Below are positions 23,156-33,110 of a stretch of 64,000 nucleotides of DNA, one piece after another. The stretch comes from Pollenia angustigena (taxonomy: Eukaryota > Arthropoda > Insecta > Diptera > Polleniidae): contig OV884060.1 of NCBI GenBank assembly GCA_930367215.1, positions 208,323,253 to 208,387,252 on the forward strand, given 5' to 3'. Within the stretch, counting starts at the first letter, position 1. Each line of letters starts with the position of its first letter. A program made the position numbers and the translations under genes. Under the pieces are notes generated by a model. It did no database searches. It was not told the origin of the DNA and saw nothing but the letters and a program-made list of their open reading frames with translations.

Positions 23156-24412
23156 AGGACGTTACACACTATCCCACAAAGTCTTTCGTATTTTATAAAA
23201 ATGCAACCCTGTCATGATAAGGGCGGCATGAAATAGTCCCCCACGAAATAAGTCCCCAAAACGGAAATGAAATAACTCCCCAAAAAAATATATGAGAGGC
23301 AACAACAACGTTTTTTGGGGATTTACTTCATTTTTTTTGGGACTTATTTCATTTTCATATTGGGGAGTTATTTCATATGAAATAAGTCCCCAAAAATCTG
23401 AAATGATTAATTTTTTTTTTTTTGCTGGATGCAATGAATCCAGGTTTCCCATTCAAAAGAGAGATAAAGCCTTTTATTTTTTTTTTCATTCCAATGGGAG
23501 GCAAAGCCATCATGGCCTTAGGACACATTAGTAATATGTATTAGGAAATGGCTTTATCTCTCATTTCAGTTTTGAAAAACTTTTCCATTTTACATTGATT
23601 AATAGTTTTCTTATTTTTATAGTTAAGAGCTAATGATTTTTCCTTTTACTAAAGATAAGTATTGAAATCTGGCTTCGCATACTAAAGTTTTCCTGCGGCC
23701 GCGCTTAGGGGTTTTTTCCTCCAGTAGGACGCGGCAGGTGGCTTCGCTGAATAAAGTTTTTCTGCGTGCGTCACAAGAATAAAAAAATGGTTTTCAATGA
23801 TAACTAAGGATTTTCCCTTTTACAGAATGTTTACACCATGAGTAACAATATTCTGGAAAAATATGGCTTTGCCTCTCATTTGGGGGAAAAAAATATGACT
23901 ATATCTCTCACTTCGCAAAATTTTACATATGACCTTACCTCTCAATGATTTGGCAATAAGACCATTACGGCTTTATCTCCCATTCAATTGAGCAATAAAG
24001 CCATCATGGCCTTACCTCCAATGGTTAAAAAGCACCCCCCCCCCCTATTTTGAATTGATTGGATGTTTTGAATACTTTTTGGGGATTTATTTCATTTCAG
24101 GAAATGGGGACTTATTTCCAATGAAATAACTTCCCAATTTTTGGGAATTTATTTCATTTTGATTTGGGGAGTTATTTCATTTCGTTGGGGTTTCATTTCA
24201 TTCTTAAATTGGGGGTTTATTTCATATGAAATAAGACCCAAAAAATTTGGGAATTATTTCACAATTTTGTTGGGGACTTATTTCGTGGGGGGCTATTTCA
24301 TGCCGCCCATGATAAATTGTTATTGTTTTTTGAAAATGTATAAACAATAATTACATCAGGGAAGCATTTTCATAAAATACGTAAGACTTTGTGGGATAGT
24401 GTGTAACGGCCT
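23156..24412. mobile_element. PIF/Harbinger-type MITE with TTA duplication, itself interrupted
   Basis: The ends AGGACGTTACACACTATCCC and the complement of AGGCCGTTACACACTATCCC continue as a TIR of about 50 bp through CACAAAGTCTT and GTATTTTAT. TTA flanks both sides (23153-23155 and 24413-24415). Without the insert at 23221-24307 the MITE would be about 165 bp. Confidence 0.85.
23221..24307. mobile_element. TIR element built of GAAATAAGTCCCC modules
   Basis: The ends GGGCGGCATGAAATAG and CTATTTCATGCCGCC are extended by CACGAAATAAGTCCCC to a TIR of about 38 bp. An 8 bp duplication CATGATAA lies at 23213-23220 and 24308-24315. Both arms (23221-23410 and 24080-24305) are packed with the module GAAATAASTCCCC in both orientations, more than a dozen times. 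The centre (23440-24030) repeats a second module, GGCTTTATCTCTCATT and variants. G-start ends with an 8 bp duplication could fit a Mutator-like or another superfamily. No transposase was seen. Confidence 0.75.
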
Positions 24413-25013
24413 TTAGAAGCAACAGGGAAGCGAAAACCATTGAAGTCAATTTTTAATATAAGTAAATGAAAATTATTTAATAGCTTCGCATAATCCCTTA
24501 TAAGTAAGCAGGTTGTAAATGAGTAGTTGAAATGATTATTTAAAAGAAAAAATTTACGACCAAAGTTCAAAGTGCTTCTGTTAATCCCTTACATGGAAGC
24601 ACGTTGTATTGCAATGATTTCAAAATGTGTTTACGATTATTCCCGACATGTAATCGAAAACAAGATATGCTTAAAATTACTTCTTTTTTATTACGCAATC
24701 AGTCAGCAAATTGTTTTTGAGCAGAGAGGACGCAAATAAATTTTTGTGTGGTCAATTACTAGATTTGTTGTTGTTTTCTTTTAAATTTGCATATTAACTG
24801 TGTTGTGTGTTTGTTTTGCTTTTTGTTCTTTTGCATAACTTTTTGTGTTGCGCTTCTTGTATACAGTATAGAAGCAATTAATCAAAGGTATGAAAGCTGC
24901 GGTTTTTGGATGCTATTCCTTCACGGAATAATGTAAGCCATGAAAAACGCAGTGATTTTACAAAAAAGTAGTGCTTCCAAGTGGGAATTCGCCATATAAA
25001 AATCATGCCTCTT

Positions 25014-25067
25014 GTAAGCAGGTTTGTAGGGGGGAATTGTGCTTCTCTTCCTTACAAACCTGCTTAC
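25014..25067. repeat. Perfect-arm hairpin
   Basis: GTAAGCAGGTTTGTA at 25014 pairs with TACAAACCTGCTTAC near 25053-25067 around a loop of about 24 bases. It lies in the right subterminal part of the 23074-25091 element and may be part of its end structure. Confidence 0.7.
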
Positions 25068-25624
25068 CTGTAAGCACCGTTTTTTACTGGGTAGTGGCAT
25101 TGGCCAGCATTTACTTATGAAGCTGTTCTGGGTAAAGTATGACTTTAGCTGTTTTACCATAATTTCAGAGAGCAAGAAAACAAATCTAATGCAATGATTA
25201 ACTCACAAGAGCAAAAAAGTGACATTGGCCCTTTCAGCCCGAAGCCACAGAAATATCTCTCAACTGAAGAACTATTAAAGGGGGATTAAAGACTCTCCCT
25301 TTAATAGGTTAAAGCAGTGTAGCGAAGCGCACCGGGTTAAGCTAGTTATTAATAAATTTTAATTCGTTTCATGTTGTAAAATTCCTTTCTTCATAAAAAT
25401 AATTAAATGAAAATTAAATTCAATGAACTTTATTTAGCCTGATTAAAATATCAAAAATTTGGATTAAAAACAAATGTTTTTTTAAATTTTCATTACAGGA
25501 TCGTTTCCAACTTTTGTTCGATTTTAAATCCACTTCATTTCGATTTCTAGAACATGCCCCTGAAGATTGTCAACAAAGTTGACCGAAATATTGGGAAATA
25601 AAATAACATTTTTAAACAAAATAT

Positions 25625-26010
25625 CGATACCTTCCCATAAGAATGTATTAAGCGACACTTTTTTCAAAAATGACTTTTTGATGTGGAATTATACTAAAAG
25701 TTAAGCGCCACATTTTGGCCTGGGTTTCGCTGCCCTATCATGCATGCAAAGGAAACTAGAGTGAAAATAAAATTGTATCAACCGTCAAGTTTTCTCACTG
25801 GAATAATGTTGCACCCTGTAATTTGTATAATCCGCCAAAGAAATTATGCTAAGCCACATTTTAAAATATGTTTTGTATTCTGAAAATCGGTATCCAAATA
25901 TGTTCCTTTTAATAAAATCCGAAAAATAAATAACTAAATGAGACGTTTTTTTCGTTTCCTACACAATTTTAGAAATGTCGCTTAATACATTCTTATGGGA
26001 AGGATTCGAT
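25625..26010. mobile_element. MITE with CCTTCCCATAAGAATG ends
   Basis: CCTTCCCATAAGAATGTATT followed by AAGCGACA at 25630 is mirrored by TGTCGCTTAATACATTCTTA followed by TGGGAAGG ending about 26003. TCGATA lies just outside both ends, part of an imperfect duplication. Internal ACATTTT/AAGCG words recur. No coding. Confidence 0.75.
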
Positions 26011-26119
26011 ATATTTAAATTTTTTATTTAAAATTCGTTTTAACTCATGACCAAATGCCGAACAAAATTAACAAACAACATGCCCGAATATTTATAAATT
26101 TGAAAAAAAAATTTACTTC

Positions 26120-26195
26120 GTGTCCAAATTCTTCCATCTCAGGGAATCAAACCTATTGGAAAATTAAATTAATAGGCAAGGCTGTAGTGTTCAGA
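26120..26195 (+). repeat. Solitary degraded relative of the 180 bp satellite
   Basis: GTGTCCAAATTCTTCCATCT, AGGGAATCAAACCTATTGGA and GGCAAGGCTGTAG align in order with the satellite segments GTGTCCAAACCCTTCGATCT, AGGGAATCAAACCTAATGGA and GGACAGGGCTACA. The 20 bases ATCTCAGGGAATCAAACCTA are identical. It lies 13 kb outside the array and is single copy, so it is a dispersed or ancestral monomer. Confidence 0.7.
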
Positions 26196-27124
26196 AATAC
26201 TTTTGGGATAACTTGTTTTAAAATCTGCTGTAAATAGCTACAAATATTTTAAAAATAAATATCCTTTTACAAAAATTGTAACAAATCGAACTTTCAAAAT
26301 TCTGCAGTAAACAGAAAACAATTGAAAATCTCAATTCGTTTTTTAGGAAACCTTGTAAATAAATGCTTATACATTTTTACAAATCGTCATAATAGTAAAT
26401 TATAGATATTTTAAATTGTTTTGTAAATTAAAGTTTTTCTTGCTTCGAAAAATTATTGCGAAACCTTTTTTTCGAGTTATCTCTTCTTTTAATTAATGTT
26501 ATTAACTATTAATTTGATAATCTTAAGAAAATGTTCTCTAGTTTCAATTGTCCTTTATATGAAGAAAATATTTTTCACTTCCAAATACAGCTTTACAAAT
26601 ACTATGTAAATAAAATAGAAGAAAAAAGAACATAATTTCTCTATACGTCTGTTTTTGGAGTCTTTTCTTTATTTTACGTATTTTTTCACAGTTTTGCCTG
26701 CCTTCCTGCCATCTTAACCAAGAAAAATTTTGTTGAAAAAAAAAAAAAAATAAAAAAAATGTGAATTACAATTGTTAAAGGAACAACAACAACAACAAAA
26801 TAATAATAAAAAAAAACAGCACAGACCAAAAAATTACAACCAAAGCTGCAGGAGCAACAAAATTTTTATATGTATGTATATAAAGACAACAATACAATAA
26901 AAATGAGGAAAAGGAGGAAAAAAAAAGTTCAAATAAGATGAAATAGGAAAAATAACACAAGCATAAGCATGACACTGGGATGAAAATGTCGGTACAATTG
27001 AACTAGTTTTTGGTACAAAATGTACACTTTTAATAAAAAAAAATGTTTAAAAAGTGTATTAAAATTTAAAATTCAGCATTTGCAAATTTTTAGAAAATAT
27101 TTTAATTATCGACAAAACTTTCCA
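26196..27124. other. Unassigned AT-rich DNA
   Basis: Poly-A and CAA-rich tracts (26733-26760, 26783-26800) with no recognisable gene or element end. The minus-strand frame at 26775-26975 is low-complexity hydrophobic and unconvincing. Confidence 0.5.
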
Positions 27125-27496
27125 TCTGCAAATAAAATTGGACCACCTGATCCATTTTGATAAAAATGGACTACTCCATGGACTGGTCCGATGTAATGCA
27201 GGCATGGACCATGTCATTGTTTAAAAGTGTTTGTAGTGAGACGAATGTCTTCGTTTTTTAACCACATGCTTTCCTTTTTAAATGACTTCAAACTAATCCT
27301 CTTGAGTATACCATGGAGTAGTTTTAAAACTACTCCTTAGTTGTCCAAAGGTGGGTTATATGGTCCTCCCCTAGGACATCGTAATGTTAAATAGACCATG
27401 TTTTTTCCATACGTTTGGGTTACTTTTGGACTAGTCCTGGTCCCTTGTGGGCTACTCTTTACACGCGTGTTTGCACTGGTCCTATTATTTACAGGG
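27125..27496 (-). mobile_element. MITE, CCCTGCAAATAA family, copy B
   Basis: About 372 bp, inverse to copy A. It shares the CATGGAGTAGTTTTAAAACT centre, ATGGTCCTCCCCTAGGACAT and TTTCCATACGTTTGGGTTAC. The left end has decayed to CTGCAAATAAAATTGG; the right end is TTATTTACAGGG. Confidence 0.8.
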
Positions 27497-28135
27497 TACA
27501 TTAGGGTGGCCGTTATTTTCTTTTTTTTGATTTCTTATATTCTCCCCCCCCAAATCGGTTCAGTTTTATGTAAAAAAAAATACAAAAAAATTTCGTAGCG
27601 ATAAGTTGTGTTTTAGGGGGGGCGTCGGCCCCTCAAAGTTTGCCATCAAGCCATTTATTCAAATGTAATTTGTTTGCATATGACTATCTCTTAAAAACAA
27701 CATTTTACAAGAACATGGTATATGGCAATATTTTAGCTCTTCTAGTCAACAACATTAGCCTCGAAGAAAGTTTTTTGCTAAAATTAATATTTAAGAAAAT
27801 AATTAAGAAAATAACAACAAAATTCCAAACATTTTATATACGTTTTATATATATAAAAGAGGGATTTAATGTCAAGTGAACTAATTTTGAAATCGATGTC
27901 TTTCGATTTGGATGAAATTTGCACAAACGTTAGACCTATTGAATAGTAGTTTAGACACAAGTTTTCAACAAGATCGGTCAAAAAGTTTCTGAGTTTGGGG
28001 GGATCAAAGTTTGAAATTTTGGCCATACAGGTGTTCTTTCACATCCATGTAACTTATTACCAATTGGGGTTAGCAAAATTTGTCTTTTTAAAACTATCGA
28101 TATTTTGATACATCGATATTTTTTGCCCATTCCAA
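27497..28135. other. Unassigned repeat-like DNA
   Basis: Contains a C-run (27544-27551) and G-run (27614-27620), and text such as TTTCGATTTGGATGAAATTT that looks like eroded transposon sequence. No element ends were found. Open frames at 27640-27879 and 27784-28026 overlap on opposite strands and lack domains. Confidence 0.4.
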
Positions 28136-28136
28136 A

Positions 28137-28886
28137 CACACAGAAAAAAATCAAGCTAAAAACGTTGAAAACAAGGTTGATTTAAAATTTTTCGGTAGTG
28201 CTTCATACGTTTTTCATGTTAATTCAACCTGATTTTACAATAACTTGCGAACAACTTTTTTTTACTTTAAAATAACTATAATTCATGTTAATTTAACATT
28301 GCAAAATGTCATTTATATTGAAATAACAATCCGAATCACGTTGAATGAAATTTATTTCAAGTTGAAACAGCGTGAATTTTATGTAGAATCAAATTGGTTG
28401 GTAACAGTCTGAAGACAACATATGCATTTTTTTAAGAATAATTCAAAACACTTACCCCTGTAACACATGTTTTACTTATTTTGTATTCTCCTTTGTTAAC
28501 AGAAGCATCAGCAGAATCGCCCGATATGGTTTTCGTCATCATTCTACTTTGAAAACTTGATGTACTATTTAACTAAATAATTTTAATTTAAAGAATACGG
28601 GAATTTTCTTCTTTTTATAACATATTTTAAACATGAAAATAAAAAAATGTACATACTTAAGTATGTATGCATGTTAATTTAACAAGATAAACTTTTAATA
28701 TAAAACAGGTTTGTATGGATTCAATATTGAACAATGTAATTTAAACAGGGAATAATATTAAATAAACGTGATTTTAGGTTATTTTAATATTTTTCATTTA
28801 AAGTTAATATGAAATAATGATAAATTTAAATAATTTTCATTCAACATTTTGCCATGTTAATTTTACATTGGTATTTTTTTCTGTGT
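28137..28886 (-). mobile_element. MITE, ACACAGAAAAA family, copy 2
   Basis: About 750 bp, reverse-complement of copy 1 (11791-12565), with matching ends CACAGAAAAAA and TTTTTTCTGTG. Shared internal marks include CATGTTAATTTAACA, GTATGTATGCATG and GACAACATATGCAT. The copies are clearly diverged but collinear. Confidence 0.8.
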
Positions 28887-28953
28887 ACATGTACCTTTAA
28901 ACCAGTGAAGGGCACACACATACTATCACATTTATGCTTGTGTTGACTAAATA

Positions 28954-29437
28954 CCCAGTGGTATAAAAAGTAGCAATCGCCACCAATGACATGCGAAATA
29001 GTTAGCAATTTCACTCAATTTGTACCAGGGTCTACTGATGTGGCATTCAAATCATACCTAAATCTTTCCCTAGACACCAATATCTAGTGTTAACATTTGA
29101 AAATAGGTACCCACTTTTCGCTAGCTAATTCTATAGCTCCAAGTAAAACAATTTTTTTTCAACGACAACACAAAAAATTGTGTATCCGAAATAGATCCCG
29201 TTATTAGAACAACAACAGAATCGCTTGCTTTTTGCTAGCACGCTTTGAAGATATAAGTAGCTAACCCTTATGGTAGGTAGAGATTATGCAGAAAGGGATC
29301 CATCGCCACCTCGTAGGACATCCCCGTGTTAAATTCGCCACTCAAAAGCATGTGAGGTAGATTGTAGTGGGACTAGCGGTAGTTTTTAATGAGCTAGCGA
29401 ATATACACGTTCAGAGCTAGTACGCCATACCACTGGG
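28954..29437. mobile_element. TA-flanked TIR element, CCCAGTGGTAT ends
   Basis: A 484 bp unit with ends CCCAGTGGTAT and ATACCACTGGG, each flanked by TA (28952-28953 and 29438-29439). The subterminal CTAGC words are inverted. It resembles the CCCAGTAAAAA element at 23074-25091 in end sequence and target. No coding. Confidence 0.8.
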
Positions 29438-30128
29438 TAACAACAAAGCAACAGCCGAACGTACATTGTCACAGACGCACAAAGAAGTTTATAGTGTACA
29501 TGTGTCGACGTCGCACAAGCAGCATTTTTATTCCTATGCACGCGTACATAGGATTTGCAAATGTGCCCGTCACTGCTTTAAACGAGCAAAGATTTTTAAA
29601 TTTGGTAGCTTGAAAAATAAATCTATATATTTATACAAAACGTCTTGCAGTCTTATTAAGTTTTGTAATGCAAGTCAAAATAAACTTCCGTTTTTTTAAC
29701 GTCAAGCCAGCGCATATTTTTGCCTTTATCTGCAAATCCTTAGCGTCGATCGCTGTAATTTTTTTCTGAATATAGTGCAACTTCATTACATACTTTGTAT
29801 ATATAAAAACCCTTTTTACAAATTTGACTTCATTTAATTTTTTTAAATTTTGTGGTACAAATATCACGACACGTCAAAATGGAAATGCCAATATTAAAAA
29901 AGCAGGGACCGTGACTGTTATGACTTTTTTCAAAAAAGTCAAGAAATAACTAACATTTTTGACCACTTTTTTTTGTCAAAAATAACTTGTTTTTTAACTG
30001 ATTTTTTTAGTCAAAAATAAAAGTTAAAATTTGAGTTGTATTTTTTTAGTCAAAAATAAAATTTATTAAATAACACTATGAACCACAAAAGAATTAACCT
30101 CAAAAATGAGATGTTTTTTAAGCTAAAG

Positions 30129-30342
30129 GGCCTGTTCTGAAAATCACGTGATTTCAAATCGCGTGATTTTGTGGTCTTCTGAAAGTCATACTGTTTTTGT
30201 GTTTCTCGGTGTTCTTTCGGCAATTTAAGATCACACCAAAACACACAAAAACGGGGCACTATAATATAACACGTGTGATTTTAGTAGGCACATGTGATTT
30301 GAAATCACGTGATTTGAGTAAAAGTGATTTGCAGAACAGGCC
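30129..30342. mobile_element. MITE with E-box palindromes
   Basis: GGCCTGTTCTGAAAATCAC and GTGATTTGCAGAACAGGCC are near-perfect inverted ends of a 214 bp unit. Inside, AAATCACGTGATTT occurs twice (near 30141 and 30303) along with AAATCGCGTGATTTT and CACATGTGATTTGAAAT. These give several CACGTG or CACGTG-like palindromes. No clear TSD. Confidence 0.7.
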
Positions 30343-31393
30343 TGTAAATTGGAGAAGCGTTTTCGAGATATATGTATGCGAAAATCGTGTTTTTCTGCAG
30401 TTGTTTAAGGTATTTGGAAAAATCTCGAGGACTGTTCAACTGAATTGTTTGAATTTGTTTTGTGTCGTTGCCAGATTTAATAAACTGAAAATCCCAGATA
30501 AAGTTGGAAAATACCAACGAAAAGTAGGATGAAAATATAAATAAATAACGGGCGATTCTATTCTAGACAACTTTTAACATCAATTTTCAAATCACACTAT
30601 TTGATACTTTTTTGATGCCAATTTAAAGTAAAATATCTATATTTTATCATAATATAATTTTTTAGACGTTAGCTTAAATATAAATTTGTTGTGCACTTCG
30701 AAGCATTAAGATTCATAGATTTGGCGCGAACAGAAAATTCATTGCATGTTGCACCCCTCATGGCTTAAAGAGCAAATTTCTTATTATTGGAATATATTTT
30801 TCTACGATGTTTGATTTGATAATCATCATCTGATATCTCATCTTTCACAATAAAAATAAATAATAATGCAATAAAAGTTTAAAAATTAACAGAGTTTTGT
30901 GTTTTTGTGGTATGATCTTATGAAAGTTGGCCAATTTGAAAGCCTGTTTAGATAAATTCTAAGAAAATAATAACAAATTCAAGAAAAAGGTCGATTAACA
31001 AGTAATATTGAATTGTACAAGATTCAACATTTTGCATAGATATCGATATCTTTTTTCTCTTTCTGCACATATCTATAAAATGTTTATTGCGGACAAAAAA
31101 TTAAGAAATAACGGCATTTTTAGTGAAAACATCCGAATTTGATTTTTTATAAATAATTTTTTTTGATCAATGCTACTATTTTATTTATTGCAGTTTTAGG
31201 TAGTATACTTTCACTTATCGGTCTATTTCAAGATACTAGATAACTTCATCAATGCAATGTTGCAAAGCATCACTGTAAACGAATGCGTTGACAAAGAAGC
31301 ATCACAAATAAAAACCATACACAAATTTTACAACCGTTGCCCACTGAAGACGGTTACCATTCAATAATGAACTCAAGGCATTGCTTTTAGAAG

Positions 31394-32060
31394 TTGTATA
31401 TAGATTCTATGCCTTTCAGTGTTGCATTTGTAGTAAAAGGCGTCATAACGCTGATGTATTTTGACATCAGTACTATGACAAGTGTATTCGTCTTTGACCC
31501 CATGACACTTTTCATCATGGTGATGTCAACTTTAACATCACTTGGCGAAAGTGTCATCAGGGTCAAAATGAAATTATGCCATCAATGGGATGACATTACA
31601 GAAATGACGAGCATGTCCTCAGTACGATGACGCGTAACATCGGATAAAGGTCACATTAACATCAATTTAATAACAGTTTGTCATTAAGTCAAAGTCATTG
31701 GAATTGACCCGTTACATATGTTTGTTTCAAGTTTCTTGAATTACGACCTTTGTTAACAGCAGAACTTTCAATAATAAGACACCAGCACCATGCCGTATAT
31801 GGTTTTCATTATCATTCTACTTTAAAAATTTGATGTATTTAAGTAAATAATTTAAAAAAATAGAATGTAGAAATTTTTGCTTCTTATAAAACATTGTAAT
31901 CATGAAAATAATGTTAATAATATACAGAATGTGGCATCGAATTGATGTCACTATAGTCATAAAATAGATGACACGTAAAAAATGACAAAATTGTACGAAG
32001 ACGTTAGTCATTGGATTGATGTCACTTTTTGCATCATTGATGTCGGTCAAATTTTAACTT
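31394..32060 (-). repeat. Diverged relative of the ACACAGAAAAA MITE with GATGTCA words
   Basis: 31740-31910 aligns with 28490-28640 of MITE copy 2 (CCTTTGTTAACAG, ATATGGTTTTC, ATCATTCTACTTT, TTGATGTA). Outside this core the GTTAAATTAACATG words of the relatives are replaced by many TGATGTCA/TGACATCA-type words. This makes open frames such as 31394-31630 that are not convincing genes. Confidence 0.55.
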
Positions 32061-32754
32061 TTATTTTTGACTAAAAAATGCAAGTCAAATTATAACTTTT
32101 ATTTTTGACTCAAAAAATAACAGTAATTTTTTGACTTTTTTGAAATAAAAGTATGTTAAGGATTTTATTCCTTGGCTAATAACTAGGGATGAGATTTTCA
32201 TGAACTAAAAAATCGAAAATATGCGCATAAAATAGGCACTAAAAACTCCAAAATGTGCATTAAAAAAAATAAAAAATATGCACTTAAAACTTGACCATTT
32301 TCAATAAAAAAAGCCTTATTTTATTTAAAACTAAACAAAATAAAAAATTCTATTGTTATTCAAAGCAGTGTTCAAAAAACTACATTACCTCCCAGCGGGA
32401 AAAGGAAGGAGAAGGCCTTCGTACCCCTTCTTTTGAATAAACAAGGCCTTCTCGCTCCATTCCATACTCATATCTTTTTTACACGCGTTGTCATTGCGGA
32501 GAAGGCCTTCCACTTTCCTTTCTTTCGCCAGAGCTTCTTAAAGGCATTCAAATAAATGGCTCTTAGAACGCTTTCCAGAGAATGACTGTCAAAAGGCCTT
32601 AGAAAAAAGGTTATCTTGAAGGGTTTTTAAGAAAGGTATGTTAAAAGGCCTTTCAATTAATGACTATTAAAAGGCCTTTCAGACATCCTTCTACAAATGC
32701 CTTTGATTTAAGGTCATATTGAAGGGATATCAGTCTAAAACATTTAAGGAATAT

Positions 32755-33110
32755 TTCCGGCGCCCCATGGTTTATGACCAACAATCAAATTCATAAGGAT
32801 CTAAGAGTACCATTTATTTTAACTGCAATAAACAGTTCTAAATACGTAAATAGACTAATCAATCACCAAAAGCCATTGGCGATTTCTTTATTAGATGAAA
32901 CAAATGAAATTAGGAGACTGAATAGGTTTCATGTATTAGAAGAAACTAGCAACGGCGTCAACTATTGAAGGAATCATTAGCCGGCTGAAGTTAATATTTT
33001 ACAATACCAAGATATGTATGCTCATCTCACCATTGAATAGAATTTATGTAAATATATACATAAAAACCGTTTAATTATAAAATTCTAAATTGGTATCTTT
33101 AAAATAAAAG
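32755..33110 (+). mobile_element. Jockey-clade LINE, 5' truncated to the RT C-terminus and 3' UTR
   Basis: The segment begins close to the coding match and continues about 140 bases beyond the stop at 32968, ending in A-rich sequence near 33100-33117. 5' truncation is usual for LINEs. The exact junctions and duplication were not resolved. It lies inside the CCCAGCGGG element. Confidence 0.6.
32759..32968 (+). pseudogene. C-terminal tail of a Jockey-type reverse transcriptase
   Basis: The reading frame gives PPWFMTNNQIHKDLRVPF, then a gap region, YVNRLINHQKPLAISLLDE, and RRLNRFHVLEE before a stop. Jockey-clade ORF2 proteins end with the pattern PW(Y/F)..N..IH.DL.(I/V)P...(E)...Y...L..H.N.LA..LLD....RRL.R.H.LDL, which this follows closely. 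ORF2 normally provides endonuclease and reverse transcriptase; only the last roughly 70 residues remain, so it is inactive. Recognised from family knowledge, not from a search. Confidence 0.75.

Larger units (their letters stand above)
23074..25091. mobile_element. TA-flanked TIR element, CCCAGTAAAAA ends
   Basis: CCCAGTAAAAA at 23074-23084 and TTTTTACTGGG at 25081-25091 are perfect inverted ends, each flanked by TA. TA duplication suggests the Tc1/mariner superfamily, although the TIR is short. It lies inside the element at 22977-25250 and contains the one at 23156-24412. A related CCCAGTGG element is at 28954-29437. Confidence 0.65.
22977..25250. mobile_element. TIR element with 4 bp AAAT duplication
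   Basis: The ends CTGTGGCTTGGAGCTAAAAA and the complement of CTGTGGCTTCGGGCTGAAAG are both followed by GGCCAATGTCA, giving a TIR of about 31 bp. AAAT lies on both sides (22973-22976 and 25251-25254). Neighbouring array units read ATTAAATATCGCTC without interruption, giving the empty site. Superfamily is unresolved from a 4 bp TSD alone. Confidence 0.8.
20494..25345 (+). mobile_element. Tandem non-autonomous Helitron pair inserted in a SINE
   Basis: Begins TCTATATCTATATATATAAA and ends GCGCACCGGGTTAAGCTAG. It is inserted precisely between A (20493) and T (25346) with no duplication, which is diagnostic of Helitrons. The same CTAG end occurs internally at 22126-22129 and is followed at once by a second 5' region (TGTATATAAAAATGAAAAAT). 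The block is thus two head-to-tail copies, 20494-22129 and 22130-25345, the second lacking its TC. No Rep/helicase is encoded. The second copy is interrupted at 22977-25250. Confidence 0.85.
20405..25470 (+). repeat. tRNA-derived SINE, split by a Helitron
   Basis: The left half (to 20493) has the B box GGGTTCGATTCC and ends CAAGAATGAAAAA. The right half resumes at 25346 with TTATTAATAAATTTTAATTC and CATGTTGTAAAATTCCTTTC. The uninterrupted copy at 36288-36793 has GAATGAAAAATTATTAA across this point, so it serves as a paralogous empty site. The SINE tail reads TTTGGATTAAAAAC. The 5' limit is uncertain. Confidence 0.75.

Noticed and set aside
30197..30532. 111-codon plus-strand frame
   Set aside because: Starts inside the E-box MITE and runs out of it; no domain and an overlapping antisense frame.
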